Shown: positions 1-9,725 of the stretch, piece by piece
Numbering within the stretch: the first letter of the stretch is position 1
Layout: each line of letters begins with the position of its first letter
Source: Escallonia rubra
Taxonomy: Eukaryota > Streptophyta > Magnoliopsida > Escalloniales > Escalloniaceae
DNA length: 64,000 nucleotides
Assembly (NCBI GenBank): GCA_033065855.1
Contig: JAVXUO010000756.1
Span: forward strand, 1 to 64,000
Direction of reading: 5' to 3'
The notes under the pieces: generated by a model
The model's database searches: none
Told to the model about the DNA's origin: nothing
What the model saw: the letters and a program-made list of their open reading frames with translations, nothing else
Program-made: the position numbers and the translations under genes

Positions 1-1
1 C

Positions 2-1633
2 CGCATTAGTACTATATTTTGGGCGGACCCCCGTTCTAGAGCTGCTTACCAAAATTTTGGGGATGTTGTGACGTTTGACACCACATACCGCACCAATAAG
101 TACTCTATGCCTTTTGCTCCGTTCACCGGGGTGAACCACCACTATCAGTCAATCTCGTTTGGCTTTGCCCTGCTTAGGGATGAGACGGAGGAGTCATTTA
201 CGTGGTTATTTGAAACGTGGCTTCAAGCAATGTATCATATTCCTCCAAAGACCATCATCACCGACCAAGATCTGGCAATGAAAAATGCAATCGCTAAGGT
301 CCTTCCAGATACTCACCATGGACTGTGCACGTGGCACATAAGCAACAAATATCCCGAACGGCTTCACAATGTATATGCAAACCATCCGGAATTCAAGACT
401 GACTTTAATACATGTGTGAAGAAATCGTTGACGGTAGACGTGTTCGAGGAGAGGTGGGCCACGTTAATGGATGACTACAATTTGCACAATCATGCCTGGT
501 TACAATCGTTGTATGCGATCAAGACACAGTGGGTCGGTGCCTACACCAAGAAGTTTTTTGCAGCCGGAATGACTACGACCTCGAGAAGCGAAGCTATGAA
601 TTCATTCTTTGATGGGTACGTAAGCCAGTCTTCAAGTATAGTGGAGTTCGTACTAGAGATGCAGAAAGCCGTTGATAGGCAATTGTACCGTGAGAGAGAA
701 GCCGACGCGGCTACAGTTTACAGGGAAAGAGCCATACTACTCTTTTCACCTTTGGAGGTTCATGCGGCTCAAGTCTATACCAAGGAAATGTTTAGACAGT
801 TTCAAAATGAACTACTAAAGTCTAATCAATATGGCATGACAAAGTTGCACGAGTATTCCACCAGAGATCTCAAGGTTTATGCTTTGACAAACGTGACGAA
901 TTTCGCCAATCCGTGCTCTTCGTCGACTCCGAGGAACATAAGACATTTTACCGTTGCTAAATGTATGGACACCGGGTTGGTAAATTGCAACTGTCAATTG
1001 TTTGAGCATAAAGGTATACTTTGTCGACACGCGTTGAGGGTTTTGAGCTCCAAGAATGCTCGTGAAATCCCTCCACAGTATATCTTGGCCCGGTGGACGA
1101 AGGAAGCCAATAGAGTCCACGGTCACATTCCTTACGTGCCCAATGTTTCAGTTGATTTCGAGCAATCTGAGACGCTGCGATATAATCACCTTTGTAACAT
1201 CATGCACGGTTTATCAATGGATGCAGCGTCAACATTTGATGGGTACAGGTATCAAGTTGAAGCAGCCGCACGGGATAAGGCTAAGCATGTGGAGTTTAGG
1301 ATGGCTGATCCAGAAAGACGGGACACTCCGACTACTCGGACGACTCCAGCCGGTAGATTCAATCGAGCCAAACAGCCAGTCATTGACGGCACTAGCATGC
1401 AAGGTGAGGAGGATGACATTTTTGATCCAATTATTGCACAAACAAAAGGGCGAAAACGAGAAATACGCATGAAGAATCCGATTGAAAAAGCAACGGGTCA
1501 AAAAAAATTGCGAAAGTGTGCGTTGTGTAATAAGATGACTGATCATGACAAGAGAAACCATTATAAAGTGTTAGGTCTCGAACCTGGCAGTATGGTCGAG
1601 GAGGACGATGATGATGAAGAGTTTTGGGGTTAA
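2..1633 (+). CDS. FAR1/FHY3-like MULE transposase, 5' end outside window
   Basis: The frame is open from base 2 to a TAA at 1631-1633 (543 codons visible); the true start and the expected N-terminal FAR1 zinc-binding domain lie outside the window. Visible order (window residues): MULE transposase core with candidate catalytic Asp about 26 (TFDTTY), Asp about 88 (TDQD) and Glu about 197 (SRSEAMN); SWIM zinc finger with Cys329, Cys331, Cys341 and His343 (CxC-x9-CxH); basic stretch with a knuckle-like CALCNK near the C-terminus; acidic tail EEDDDDEE. In this family such proteins are Mutator-type transposases or the transcription factors domesticated from them, acting in the nucleus. The convergent protease gene and flanking arrays favour a resident transposon gene over a domesticated one. 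No stop or frameshift is visible, unlike the two relatives at 37-43 kb and 45-47 kb. Confidence 0.88.
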   Translation, partial: RISTIFWADPRSRAAYQNFGDVVTFDTTYRTNKYSMPFAPFTGVNHHYQSISFGFALLRDETEESFTWLFETWLQAMYHIPPKTIITDQDLAMKNAIAKVLPDTHHGLCTWHISNKYPERLHNVYANHPEFKTDFNTCVKKSLTVDVFEERWATLMDDYNLHNHAWLQSLYAIKTQWVGAYTKKFFAAGMTTTSRSEAMNSFFDGYVSQSSSIVEFVLEMQKAVDRQLYREREADAATVYRERAILLFSPLEVHAAQVYTKEMFRQFQNELLKSNQYGMTKLHEYSTRDLKVYALTNVTNFANPCSSSTPRNIRHFTVAKCMDTGLVNCNCQLFEHKGILCRHALRVLSSKNAREIPPQYILARWTKEANRVHGHIPYVPNVSVDFEQSETLRYNHLCNIMHGLSMDAASTFDGYRYQVEAAARDKAKHVEFRMADPERRDTPTTRTTPAGRFNRAKQPVIDGTSMQGEEDDIFDPIIAQTKGRKREIRMKNPIEKATGQKKLRKCALCNKMTDHDKRNHYKVLGLEPGSMVEEDDDDEEFWG

Positions 1634-1742
1634 TGTTTCAGTTGTATAACGAATAACTTTTATAATGAGCATAAATTTGTGATTTGGTTTGTTGAATCTT
1701 TAATTTGTGATTTGGTTTGTGGATTATTGATATTTTTGGAAG

Positions 1743-2710
1743 GGCCTATTCGCGCCGTCAATACTTCCGAACAATCTTGTAAATTTTTTTATTCATTGCA
1801 CCTCAGGCACGCTAGTTAGCCCATTCGTAAGAATTTCGGCGAAAATCGAGACACGTTATTTTTTGGGTTTTCCTATGAAAGGCCTATTCGGGCACACTTT
1901 AGGGCCCAATTCATAGCTTCCGAAAAATCTTGTAATTTTTTTTGTCACTTTTTTTTCACTCATTGCACCTCAGGCACGCTAGTTAGCCCATTCGTAAGAA
2001 TTTCGGCAAAATACGAGACACGTTATTTTTTGAGTTTTCTTATGAAAGGCCTATTCGGGCACACTTTAGGGCCCAATTCATAACTTCCGAAAATCTTGTA
2101 ATTTTTTTTGTCACTTTTTTTCACTCATTGCACCTCATGCACGCTAGTTAGCCCATTCGTAAGAATTTCGGCAAAAATCGAGACACGTTATTTTTTGGGT
2201 TTTCCTATGAAAGGCCTATTCGGGCACACTTTAGGGCCCAATTCATAGCTTCCGAAAAATCTTGTAATTTTTTTTGTCACTTTTTTTCGCTCATTGCACC
2301 TCAGGCACGCTAGTTAGCCCATTCGTAAGAATTTCGGCGAAAATCGAGACACGTTATTTTTTGGGTTTTCCTATGAAAGGCCTATTCGGGCACACTTTAG
2401 GGCCCAATTCATAGCTTCCGAAAAATCTCGTAATTTTTTTTGTCACTTTTTTTTCGCTCATTGCACCTCAGGCACGCTAGTTAGCCCATTCGTAAGAATT
2501 TCGGCAAAAATCGAGACACGTTATTTTTTGGGTTTTCCTATGAAATGCCTATTCGGGCACACTTTAGGGCCCAATTCATAGTTTCCGAAAAATCTTGTAA
2601 TTTTTTTTGTCATTTCTTTTTTGCTCATTGCCCCTTAGGCACGCTAATAGGCCATATATATGAATTTCGGCGAAAATCGAGACAAATAATTTTTTTGGTT
2701 TTCCTATAAT
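1743..2710. repeat. ~167-bp tandem repeat array, about 6 copies
   Basis: A unit containing GGCACGCTAGTTAGCCC recurs at about 1806, 1973, 2138, 2304, 2471 and 2638, giving spacings of 165-167 bp. Each unit also carries a GGGCACACTTTAGGGCCC block and a T-rich tract. The first unit is shortened and the last is diverged. The array fills the gap between the 3' ends of the two convergent MULE genes. No coding potential is evident. Confidence 0.9.
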
Positions 2711-2810
2711 GTATTAATATCCGTGCACACTTTATCTTCAAATTCTTAGCTATATGACAAATTATGTACATTTTTTTCAGGGGTTCTTTGCTCAGTTCAC
2801 CTTAGCCACT

Positions 2811-5800
2811 CTAGTTAGGATAATGGTAATGAAGCAGTCTAGCATCGTTCTCTTTCAGCTCCCAGGCTATCCTATACCTAAACGTCAAGGCAGCCTTCCT
2901 AGTCCACCATTTATATTTGAGCACCTCCGACCGAGCAATGTAGTCCATGTACTCGAGGACGTAAATCCCGCAATCGTGACTGTTATATTGCTTTGGTCGG
3001 TCTTGTATCATCACGACCGTCCAAGGCTCTACCGTCGAATTCCTGGTGATGGATTCCCCCGAATAATCTCGGCACGCTAGCGAGAAGATAGTAGTCTGCA
3101 TCCAACAATAAAAAAGGTCATCAAGCCTATGTTACAATAAGAATATACTATGAGCCAAGGTCAACCGATAAAAACTAACCACTGCAGTGATGTACTCGCT
3201 GTATATCTGTGCCAGCGACCGCCCAGGAGAGTCCTCCCGTAGGCTATCGTATATGTTGACTGCTCTGTTCGCTGGATGGAGAACTAATAGGAACCAGTGG
3301 TGTTCATGATGGCAAGGTATCATGACAAGGTTCGCATGAGCAGCGTGACATTGATAGTCTGCGTTCAACAGGGCTAACAAGTTTCCAGTTGGTTTCCACT
3401 TACCCATGCCTGCCCCTCGCCTCCTCCATTCTGTGAACTCCCTCATGCTGGTCACCATTAATGGGACAAGATAAGTGGGATACATGTTAAGCTTCAAATC
3501 TTCGCACTGGTTATAACGTAGCTCTCTAATCCGGAGCAGATCTATATAAGCGTTCATGACAAAATTTGAAATATCTGTCTCCGGTGCCAACATTCTCACA
3601 TCCTCGTGACGTAGTAATGATTGAAGAGGAAAGTCTGAGCTATCGACAGGCTCAGGCCCGAAGTAGTGCCGGTCGATCCAATCCCGCTTCCATCGCCTCA
3701 ATGGCTTTGTCGCTTGTCCTTTATCCGACCGGATGCTTGGGCGCGAGGCCTGGATTCCTACTTCGGGCACCTGACTCTGGCGCTGAGAGTCGAACGTGTC
3801 AGGAGGCGAGCGACTAGACGGCTCCCAGAATTCCCTCTGCGGCAAAGACGCGTCAAGAGGCAAGCGACTACACAACTCCCACACCTGACTCTGGGGCTGA
3901 GAGCCGTACGCGGCAGGAGGCAAGCGACTAGACGACTCCCACACCTGATTCTGGGGCTGAAACCCGTACGCGTTGTTCGACAAGCCACTAGACGGCTCCC
4001 ACACCTGACTCTGGGGCTGAAACCCGTACGCGTCATGAGGCAAGCCACTAGACTGCTCCCACACCTGACTCTCGGGCTGAGAGCCGTATGAGTCAGGAGG
4101 CAAGCCACTAGAGGGCTCCCACACGTGACTCTGGGGCTGGGGCTGAGAGCCGTACGCGTCACGAGGCAAGCCACTAGACGGCTGCCCTTGGTAACCCCGG
4201 TACGCAAGACTAAAGTTGTGAAGATCAGTCTTGTACCTGTCAATGTCGCTCTTGAGACTGTCAGGCGCATGCGCGACATACCAGTCAAACTGCTCAAGCT
4301 GCTTGAACACCTTAGTGCCCTGGTCAACCTACAAAAAATGCATAAAAAAATCACCGTCATCATTTCAGGCATGGTCGGGAAGGTGAAAAATTAAACATTG
4401 AAACAACACTAGAGTTGACTTACAATGCTCAATGCCCAGAACTGGTCATAGACCTCACGTGGCGCGTACGATGTCTTCCTCACTTGGGAAGGGCGATTCA
4501 CCCTCGTGCGCGTCACCTTGAGAAACCATTGCAGGTAATCCTCAGTACTGGTGCCGTCGTCCTTGAGCGATACAAGGCTACCATACGTTTCTTGCCAAGT
4601 ATTCCACTGTTGCACCTCGTCGCTCAGCAAATTCAAGGCATCAGGCACCTCAAAATTCAGACCTCGACCGCTCCTGTATGGCCGCATGTCTACAGCGGGT
4701 TTTGGTATCCCTTGTAGACAGCCAGCTTGTTTCATAGCTCGATCGGGCATCTGAAACTCACATACTTCGAAATGAATAAGTGGCACCCGAACCAAACCTG
4801 CCAGCACGTACGACACCGACAGTTGCCAACACGTCTCATCCAACAGATGCATCACATTCCCATATGGCTGCCACGTCACCTGGGATGCATCCATCATATC
4901 TAGTTCCCCCCGATAGAACGTTAGATTGTGGTGAGGGTCTACCCGTCTAGTCCGTTTGGGCCTAGGCCCCCAGGCCCACACCCTAGGCCACGTCTCATCT
5001 GAATCAGCTACGGGGTGTGGACGACCCGTGGGCAGCCTCTCGTAAGACCAAACCTGTGAATGCAAACATAATATGGAATTAGTTATTAATCACGAATATA
5101 TTGACACGTCAACGAAGAATATAAATGCTCAAACCTGTAACAGAGTGATGCAGGCGGAAATGGACTTGGCACCCTTTCTCGTAGCTTTGTGCAATGCTCG
5201 ATATAGGTGCGCAAGGACAGCTGAACCCCACGAATATGAGTATACCTCCTCAAGATCCTCCAAGAACACCATATACTTCGGATGCACCGTGTTTTTCTTT
5301 TGCGTCGGAAGTAATATAGATCCAATAATATACAAAAGGAATGCCTTCGTATACACCGAAAAATCATGAGGAGTGTATTCATCCGGTAGCTCGCCGTACT
5401 GCTCTCTCAGCCATTTAAGTTTTATGCCGTTGGTTGAAAGAGCTTCCCTCGGAATTCCCGGAAAATACTGCCTAGCCATCTTCGCGATGGAAGCAGACGT
5501 TTTATTCGAAGTAATCGGTCTACCGTGACATGGGATTCCAAGTATAAATCCGACGTCCTCTAACGTAATAGTCATTTCACCAAACCGGAAGTGAAATGAG
5601 TTCGTCTCGCCCCTCCATCGTTCAACTAGAGCGGATATAAGGCAATCGTCGTGCCGAGACCAAATCCCGCAATCGGTGAAAACCGTCAAATTTTGATTGT
5701 GTAGTAGTTCTATTTGTTCATCGTTCAGTACCCACTCGGAATGGCCACTTGTGCTTTGACATGTTTCCAAAACACCCCTATCGATACCGTTAAATACGTG

Positions 5801-5866
5801 CCTCGCGACGTGGTCATCGTCATCGTATAGGATTGATGTATCATTAGGTCCAGGGTTGAAATCCAT
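2811..5866 (-). CDS. Plant mobile domain-Ulp1 (C48) protease fusion, 4 exons
   Basis: Exons on the minus strand: 5866-5135, 5053-4424, 4328-3180, 3095-2811, all joining in phase 0 with GT donors and AG acceptors; 931 codons plus TAG, no internal stop. Residues 1 to about 450 match the plant mobile domain (GFILGIPCHGRPI, YSWGSAVLAHLYRAL, VWSYERLP, TWQPYGN). Residues about 504-643 are seven ~20-residue units resembling SSGLPxDAYGSQPQSQVWEP. The C-terminus is a Ulp1/C48 fold with candidate catalytic His798 (HHWFLLVL), Asp815 (NIYDS), Gln873 and Cys879 (QYNSHDCG), in canonical order and spacing. C48 enzymes cleave SUMO or related ubiquitin-like conjugates; the substrate here is unknown. PMD and Ulp1-like genes are known cargo of plant MULEs. 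Convergence with the FAR1-like transposase suggests an accessory protein of one element. Splice sites are read by eye. Confidence 0.85.
3757..4210 (-). repeat. 60-bp coding repeats in the protease gene
   Basis: About seven units of roughly 60 bp within exon 3, encoding the Ser/Gly/Gln/Trp-containing linker between plant mobile domain and protease. The 5'-most (protein N-terminal) units are most alike; the last two have lost residues and diverged. The period is a multiple of three, so frame is preserved. Confidence 0.85.
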
Positions 5867-6049
5867 ATCTGTAAAAACAAAATATAATCGTAAATTAACT
5901 TAGCGTCCATAATATTTACATTCCAAAACTGTAACTGAATCGTTAACCTAGCTTACCAACGCAATAACAGTAGTCATTAAATCATTACTTTAATGTATGA
6001 AAACCATTCCTCACTTCCCACGACTCCGAACGCTTAATAACCCTAGCCG
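5867..6049 (-). promoter_or_regulatory. Likely 5' flank of the protease gene
   Basis: AT-rich stretch between the ATG at 5866 and the first 300-bp repeat. By position it should hold the promoter and 5' UTR of the PMD-C48 gene. No confident TATA box or other element was identified. Confidence 0.3.
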
Positions 6050-6975
6050 CCTTCGCTAGGGTTTGCTTACATTTACGGACTGAAAAGACGCTCGAAAAAG
6101 TAATGAGCGTGAAATTACGAAAATACCCCTCTCGGGCGGCGAATTACCGAAATGCCCCTGGCATCGGGAAAAATCTCAAAAGTGATTTAAGACGCTATTC
6201 TAAGGTTGCTGAGTTCATCCTTGATCTAGAAAGCATTTTAGGGATTTTTCGTCAAAAAATCCCGAACCGGTGTCAGGATCGAGCGCTTAAAAGTTTCATA
6301 GGCAAAAAATTGCTACCGGCTTCGGAATGGCCCGAATTCGTGGGGAATCCTTCGCTAGGGTTTGCTTACATTTATGGACTAAGCAGTCATTCAAAAAAGT
6401 TGAAAGGGGTGAAATTACGAAAATACCCCTATCGGGCGGCGAATTACCAAAATGCCCCCTGGCGTCGGGAAAAATCTCAAAAGTGCTTTAAGACACTATT
6501 CTAAGGTTGCTGAGTTCATCCTTGATCTAAAAAGCATTTTAGGGATTTTTCGTCAAAAAATTCCGAACCGGTGTCCGGATCGAGCGCTTAAAAGCCCGTT
6601 CGGCAAAAAATTGCTAACGGCTTCGGAATGGCCCGAATTCGTGGGGAATGGAACTTCCCGCCTTCGCTAGGGTTTGCTTACATTTATGGACTAAGCAGTC
6701 ATTCAAAAAAGTTGAAAGGGGCAAAATTACGAAAATACCCCTATCGGGCGCCGAATTACGAAAATGCCCCATGGCATCGGGAAAAATCTCAAAAGTGCTT
6801 TAAGACGCTATTCTAAGGTTGCTGAGTTCATCCTTGATCTAAAAAGCATTTTAGGGATTTTTCGTCAAAAAATCCCGAACCGGTGTCCGGATCGAGCGCT
6901 TAAAAGCCCGTTCGGCAAAAAATTGCTACCGGCTTCGGAATGGCCCGAATTCCTGGGGAATGGAACTTTCCAACA
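6050..6975. repeat. Three tandem ~300-bp repeats
   Basis: Units begin with CCTTCGCTAGGGTTTGCTTAC at 6050, 6349 and 6661 (periods 299 and 312 bp). Each contains TACGAAAATACCCCT, GGGATTTTTCGTCAAAAAAT and CTTCGGAATGGCCCGAATTC blocks. Short frames run through every unit but break at the junctions and have no recognisable protein match. Confidence 0.9.
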
Positions 6976-7568
6976 TCCTAGGGTTCTCAAAAAAGTTTCG
7001 CGCGAAATCGCGCTAGCTTGATATTTTAAATTACACTGCGAAGTTACAAGGTTGCGCGTATCAGTTAACCCCTTTCCAGTATTTGGAAAAATCTGAAATT
7101 GTTACCTGATACAGATCTTTTAAAAATAACTAGGGTCTCTTTTTTGCACTTTGGCAAAATCTAGCTCTAGATAGTTTTTATAAATTCGTGAAAAATCATA
7201 ATTTTGACGCCCTAAAAAATCGCTATTTTCGAATCTTTCGAATGTAATACCCCGATTTGTAAACACGTAATTGTGACGCCCTAAACACCAATTTTAGACT
7301 ATGGTAAGAACAATTTAAGCGTAAGAACAATTTAAATTAACATTGAATTATAAGAAAATTCAAAATACTTACTTGTTTTGACTTGAAAAAAATGACGAAG
7401 AAATCCACCGATCTTCTTCTAGCGGTTATCCACCGATCTTCTAGCGTAAATTTTTTTTCGCTCGTATTGTTGTGGAGATTATGTAGGTGAGATAGGGAGA
7501 ATGATGAGAGTGTAAGAAATAATTCGGGGGAAGAGGGTTTTTATAGACAGAAAAGTGAGCCGTGGGAG
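6976..7568. other. Intergenic stretch without a recognised gene
   Basis: AT-rich spacer. Contains GCGCGAAATCGCGC near 7000 and two close copies of TCCACCGATCTTCT near 7406 and 7430. Nothing else supportable. Confidence 0.4.
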
Positions 7569-7723
7569 GGGGGGGGCAACTAATGTTCTGCCATGTGTCG
7601 AAGAGGGGTGGGGGCCAAGCCATGGGAGGAGGTTTTGGGAGGGGGAAGAGGGGGAATCTGCCGAAGGGGGAGTGGAGGCCTAGGGAGGGAGAATGACACG
7701 CGGGGGGGGGGGGGGGGGGGGAA

Positions 7724-7760
<37 letters not shown>

Positions 7761-7915
7761 CTGCCGGGGGTGGAAATTCGGGTGAGAGGGGGTGGGGGCC
7801 AGGGGGGGAATCTGCCGAAGGGGGTGGGGGCCAAGGGAGGGAGAAGGACACGTGGGGGGGGGGGGGGAGAGAGGTGGGGGCCACAGGGGGGGGGGGGGGG
7901 GGGGTTACTGCAGGG
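7569..7915. repeat. G-run-rich block with two ~150-bp repeats
   Basis: Contains very long G runs (about 20 G at 7702-7721 and about 32 G at 7726-7757, plus several of 9-19). The blocks GGGAATCTGCCGAAGGGGG (about 7650 and 7804) and GGGGTTACTGC (about 7754 and 7900) recur, so it is a twofold ~150-bp repeat. Strongly G-quadruplex-prone; G-run lengths may be assembly estimates. Confidence 0.8.
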
Positions 7916-7947
7916 TAAAGGAAAATTCGGGTCAAAGAAAGAAGCCA

Positions 7948-8140
7948 GCGATTGGCCTTGGGCCAATCGCATGACTCTCGCGCGATTGGCCCAAAGCCAA
8001 TCGCCTGAGAGTCAAGCGATTGGCTTTGGGCCAATCGCGCGAGAGTCATGCGATTGGCCCAAGGCCAATCGCTGGACAGTCAGGCGATTGGCTTTGGGCC
8101 AATCGCGCGAAAGTCATGCGATTGGCCCAAGGCCAATCGC
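7948..8140. repeat. 34-bp-period array of six 23-bp palindromes
   Basis: Six 23-bp units start at 7948, 7982, 8016, 8050, 8084 and 8118, exactly 34 bp apart, separated by 11-bp spacers. Each unit is GCGATTGGC, a variable 5-bp centre, then GCCAATCGC; some have perfect 10-bp arms. Unit 1-spacer 1-unit 2 (7948-8004) is the exact reverse complement of unit 3-spacer 3-unit 4 (8016-8072). Units 5-6 repeat units 3-4 with one spacer change. Every unit carries two inverted CCAAT boxes. Confidence 0.95.
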
Positions 8141-8439
8141 GGCCCCTTTTGGCCAAAAATGGCCCAATCAGCTAGAATTATTATTATTTTTTTATGCAAT
8201 CGCTAGTAATACTAGCAATTTGGTGGGAATTTTTTTTTTCCCACCGGTGGGTGTGGATCGATCCCCTATCTTATATACTTAACTTAGTTTAGCTAGTCAT
8301 GCACATTGTATATAAAAAGCAACAGAAGCTGTACACCTGTGAACTCAATAAAAATGCAATTCCAGATTGTACCAACTCAATTTCTTCACCTCTCTTTCCC
8401 CTTAATCACATTCACCATCTCATTTCTATGAAATTAAGC

Positions 8440-8890
8440 ACTGATTTTCAGTAACAATGTTCAGAGAGCATGCAACAATTGGTCAAGGGTGATTTTATAG
8501 GACACTTTTTTTTTTCTTTATTAAAAGTTAAAACAGCTCTTAACTCTAATAAAAGCATATATTTATCATAAGGATATTTTAAGTTTTTTCTTTAATAAAA
8601 GTCAAAACAATCCTTAAGTCTAATAAAAGCATATATTCCAATAAGGGTATTTAAGGAAAAAAGCTTGATATCTTATGAGAAGTCAAAAATATTCTTATTT
8701 TAAAAAAAAACACTCTTATCCAAAAAGGGTATTTAACGGGAAAAAAATATTTTAAGTAAAAAATACTCCTAATTACCACTAATCTTTTATGAAGACTTCA
8801 ATTTAATAAAGGCATTCTAATGAGAACAAAAAAGATCAGCCATTTTACCCCATCCGAGCTTTTATATATGTATAGATATAGATATTGATT
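8440..8890 (-). mobile_element. Fragment related to the copy A Helitron, inverted
   Basis: Read on the minus strand, 8890 to about 8450 starts with a TCTATATCTATACATATA-like end followed by TAAAAGC, then ACCCTTATTGGAATATATGC and AAATCACCCTTGA blocks. This matches the opening ~500 bp of the Helitron at 16922. A hairpin-like GGTGGG/CCCACC near 8222-8245 might be its other end, but that is not convincing. Confidence 0.6.
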
Positions 8891-8954
8891 AGCTTCTTCC
8901 TTTTGTCTATATCGACTATATCGACAATCTTTTTCAAAATGATTTGGATTTTTA

Positions 8955-9116
8955 CATCTCGTTATCTTTTTCTTCTTCCATAGCTCAATTTACGGCCGTA
9001 ATTGTAGTGTATCGAGCCTGAGACACTACGGCCATGGCTATTCAAGTGGAATTTCAGCTCAATTACAGAGAAGAGTGGCAAGAAATTGAGCTATGGAAGA
9101 AGAAGATAACGAGATG
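8955..9116. repeat. Fold-back with ~34-bp arms
   Basis: Left arm 8955-8991 (CATCTCGTTATCTTT...AGCTCAATTT) and right arm 9083-9116 are reverse complements apart from a 3-bp indel, separated by about 91 bp. It lies just before copia-derived sequence and may come from the same element. Confidence 0.75.
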
Positions 9117-9289
9117 AAGGCTAGAGAGAGAACAGAAACAGCTTAGAGAGAGAAAGAGGCCTTGGTCATTGCATTTCACATTTTTCATATCCTTCAGTAA
9201 GAGATTCACACCTCTTATATGGAGAGGGTGGTTACAAATTGAAACAAATGTCGCTAATTATCAATTAAAAAAAAAAAAAGCACTTAACG

Positions 9290-9725
9290 GCTGTGTTTGG
9301 TCTTGGATTCCAACCCGGTATGTTACAGCTTGAAGGGAACCCTTCAGTTCATACATAGTCAAGCTTCACAAGTCTTTTGATTCTTCTATTGCAGCAGCAA
9401 CATGTTCAAATTTTTTAGACAAGCTTCTTAGAATTTTTTCAACTACTTTCTTTCCTTGAATTTGGTCTCCACAGCTTTTTATTTGGTTAACAAATTAGGC
9501 AGCCCTTGACAAGAAATCTCTGACATTTTCATTCCCAGCCATCGTTAAATTATCCAATACTGGAGTGCTGTTGCAATTTTCATTTGGTTCTCTTTGTATT
9601 TCTTCTTCCTTGCCTATGTCCATTGTGTAGAGCTCTCTGGTGGAGGTGGTTCTTTATAGCCTTCCTCAACCAAATCACATAGGTCTTGTGAGATGAAAAA
9701 TGTCTTCATCTAACTGCTCCACTAT
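9290..9725 (-). pseudogene. Ty1/copia gag (UBN2) remnant
   Basis: Minus-strand translation in broken frames gives SQDLCDLVEEGYKEP, then NENVRDFLSRAA, VNQIKSCGDQI, KVVEKILRSLSKKFEHV and TMYELKGSLQ, in the order of copia-type gag polyproteins. At least two in-frame stops (after SRAA and after ESKDL) and frame changes show it is dead. Gag normally forms the retrotransposon particle. No matching LTRs or pol region were seen nearby. Confidence 0.75.

Larger units (their letters stand above)
2..8140. mobile_element. Two-gene MULE-type element, left end outside window
   Basis: Inferred from the FAR1-like transposase and PMD-C48 gene facing each other, with tandem arrays between and beyond them. I did not find a terminal inverted repeat pair: the left end is outside the window and the right end cannot be fixed. 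The right limit given is the end of the palindromic array and is only a guess. Confidence 0.45.

Noticed and set aside
815-1561. Additional frames inside the FAR1-like gene
   Set aside because: Antisense or out-of-frame shadows of the transposase.
3566-4372. Plus- and minus-strand frames rich in Arg, Leu and Cys within the protease gene
   Set aside because: Out-of-frame readings of the 60-bp coding repeats of exon 3.
6103-7021. Four overlapping small frames encoding similar peptides
   Set aside because: They are the same frame in three tandem ~300-bp repeats and break at each junction. No family match; treated as repeat DNA.
7948-8140. CRISPR-like repeat-spacer array
   Set aside because: Regular 23-bp repeats and 11-bp spacers superficially fit, but spacers are far too short and are related or reverse-complementary to each other. 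Units are near-perfect palindromes, and the context is plant nuclear DNA.
8200-8250. 3' end of an inverted Helitron (GGTGGG/CCCACC hairpin with CTAGT)
   Set aside because: The loop is a homopolymer run and the interval to 8440 shows no similarity to the Helitron family, so the end cannot be supported.
7441-8282. Overlapping long frames on both strands (glycine- or proline-rich)
   Set aside because: They are translations of G runs and repeats, with no domain and no stable composition outside the runs.
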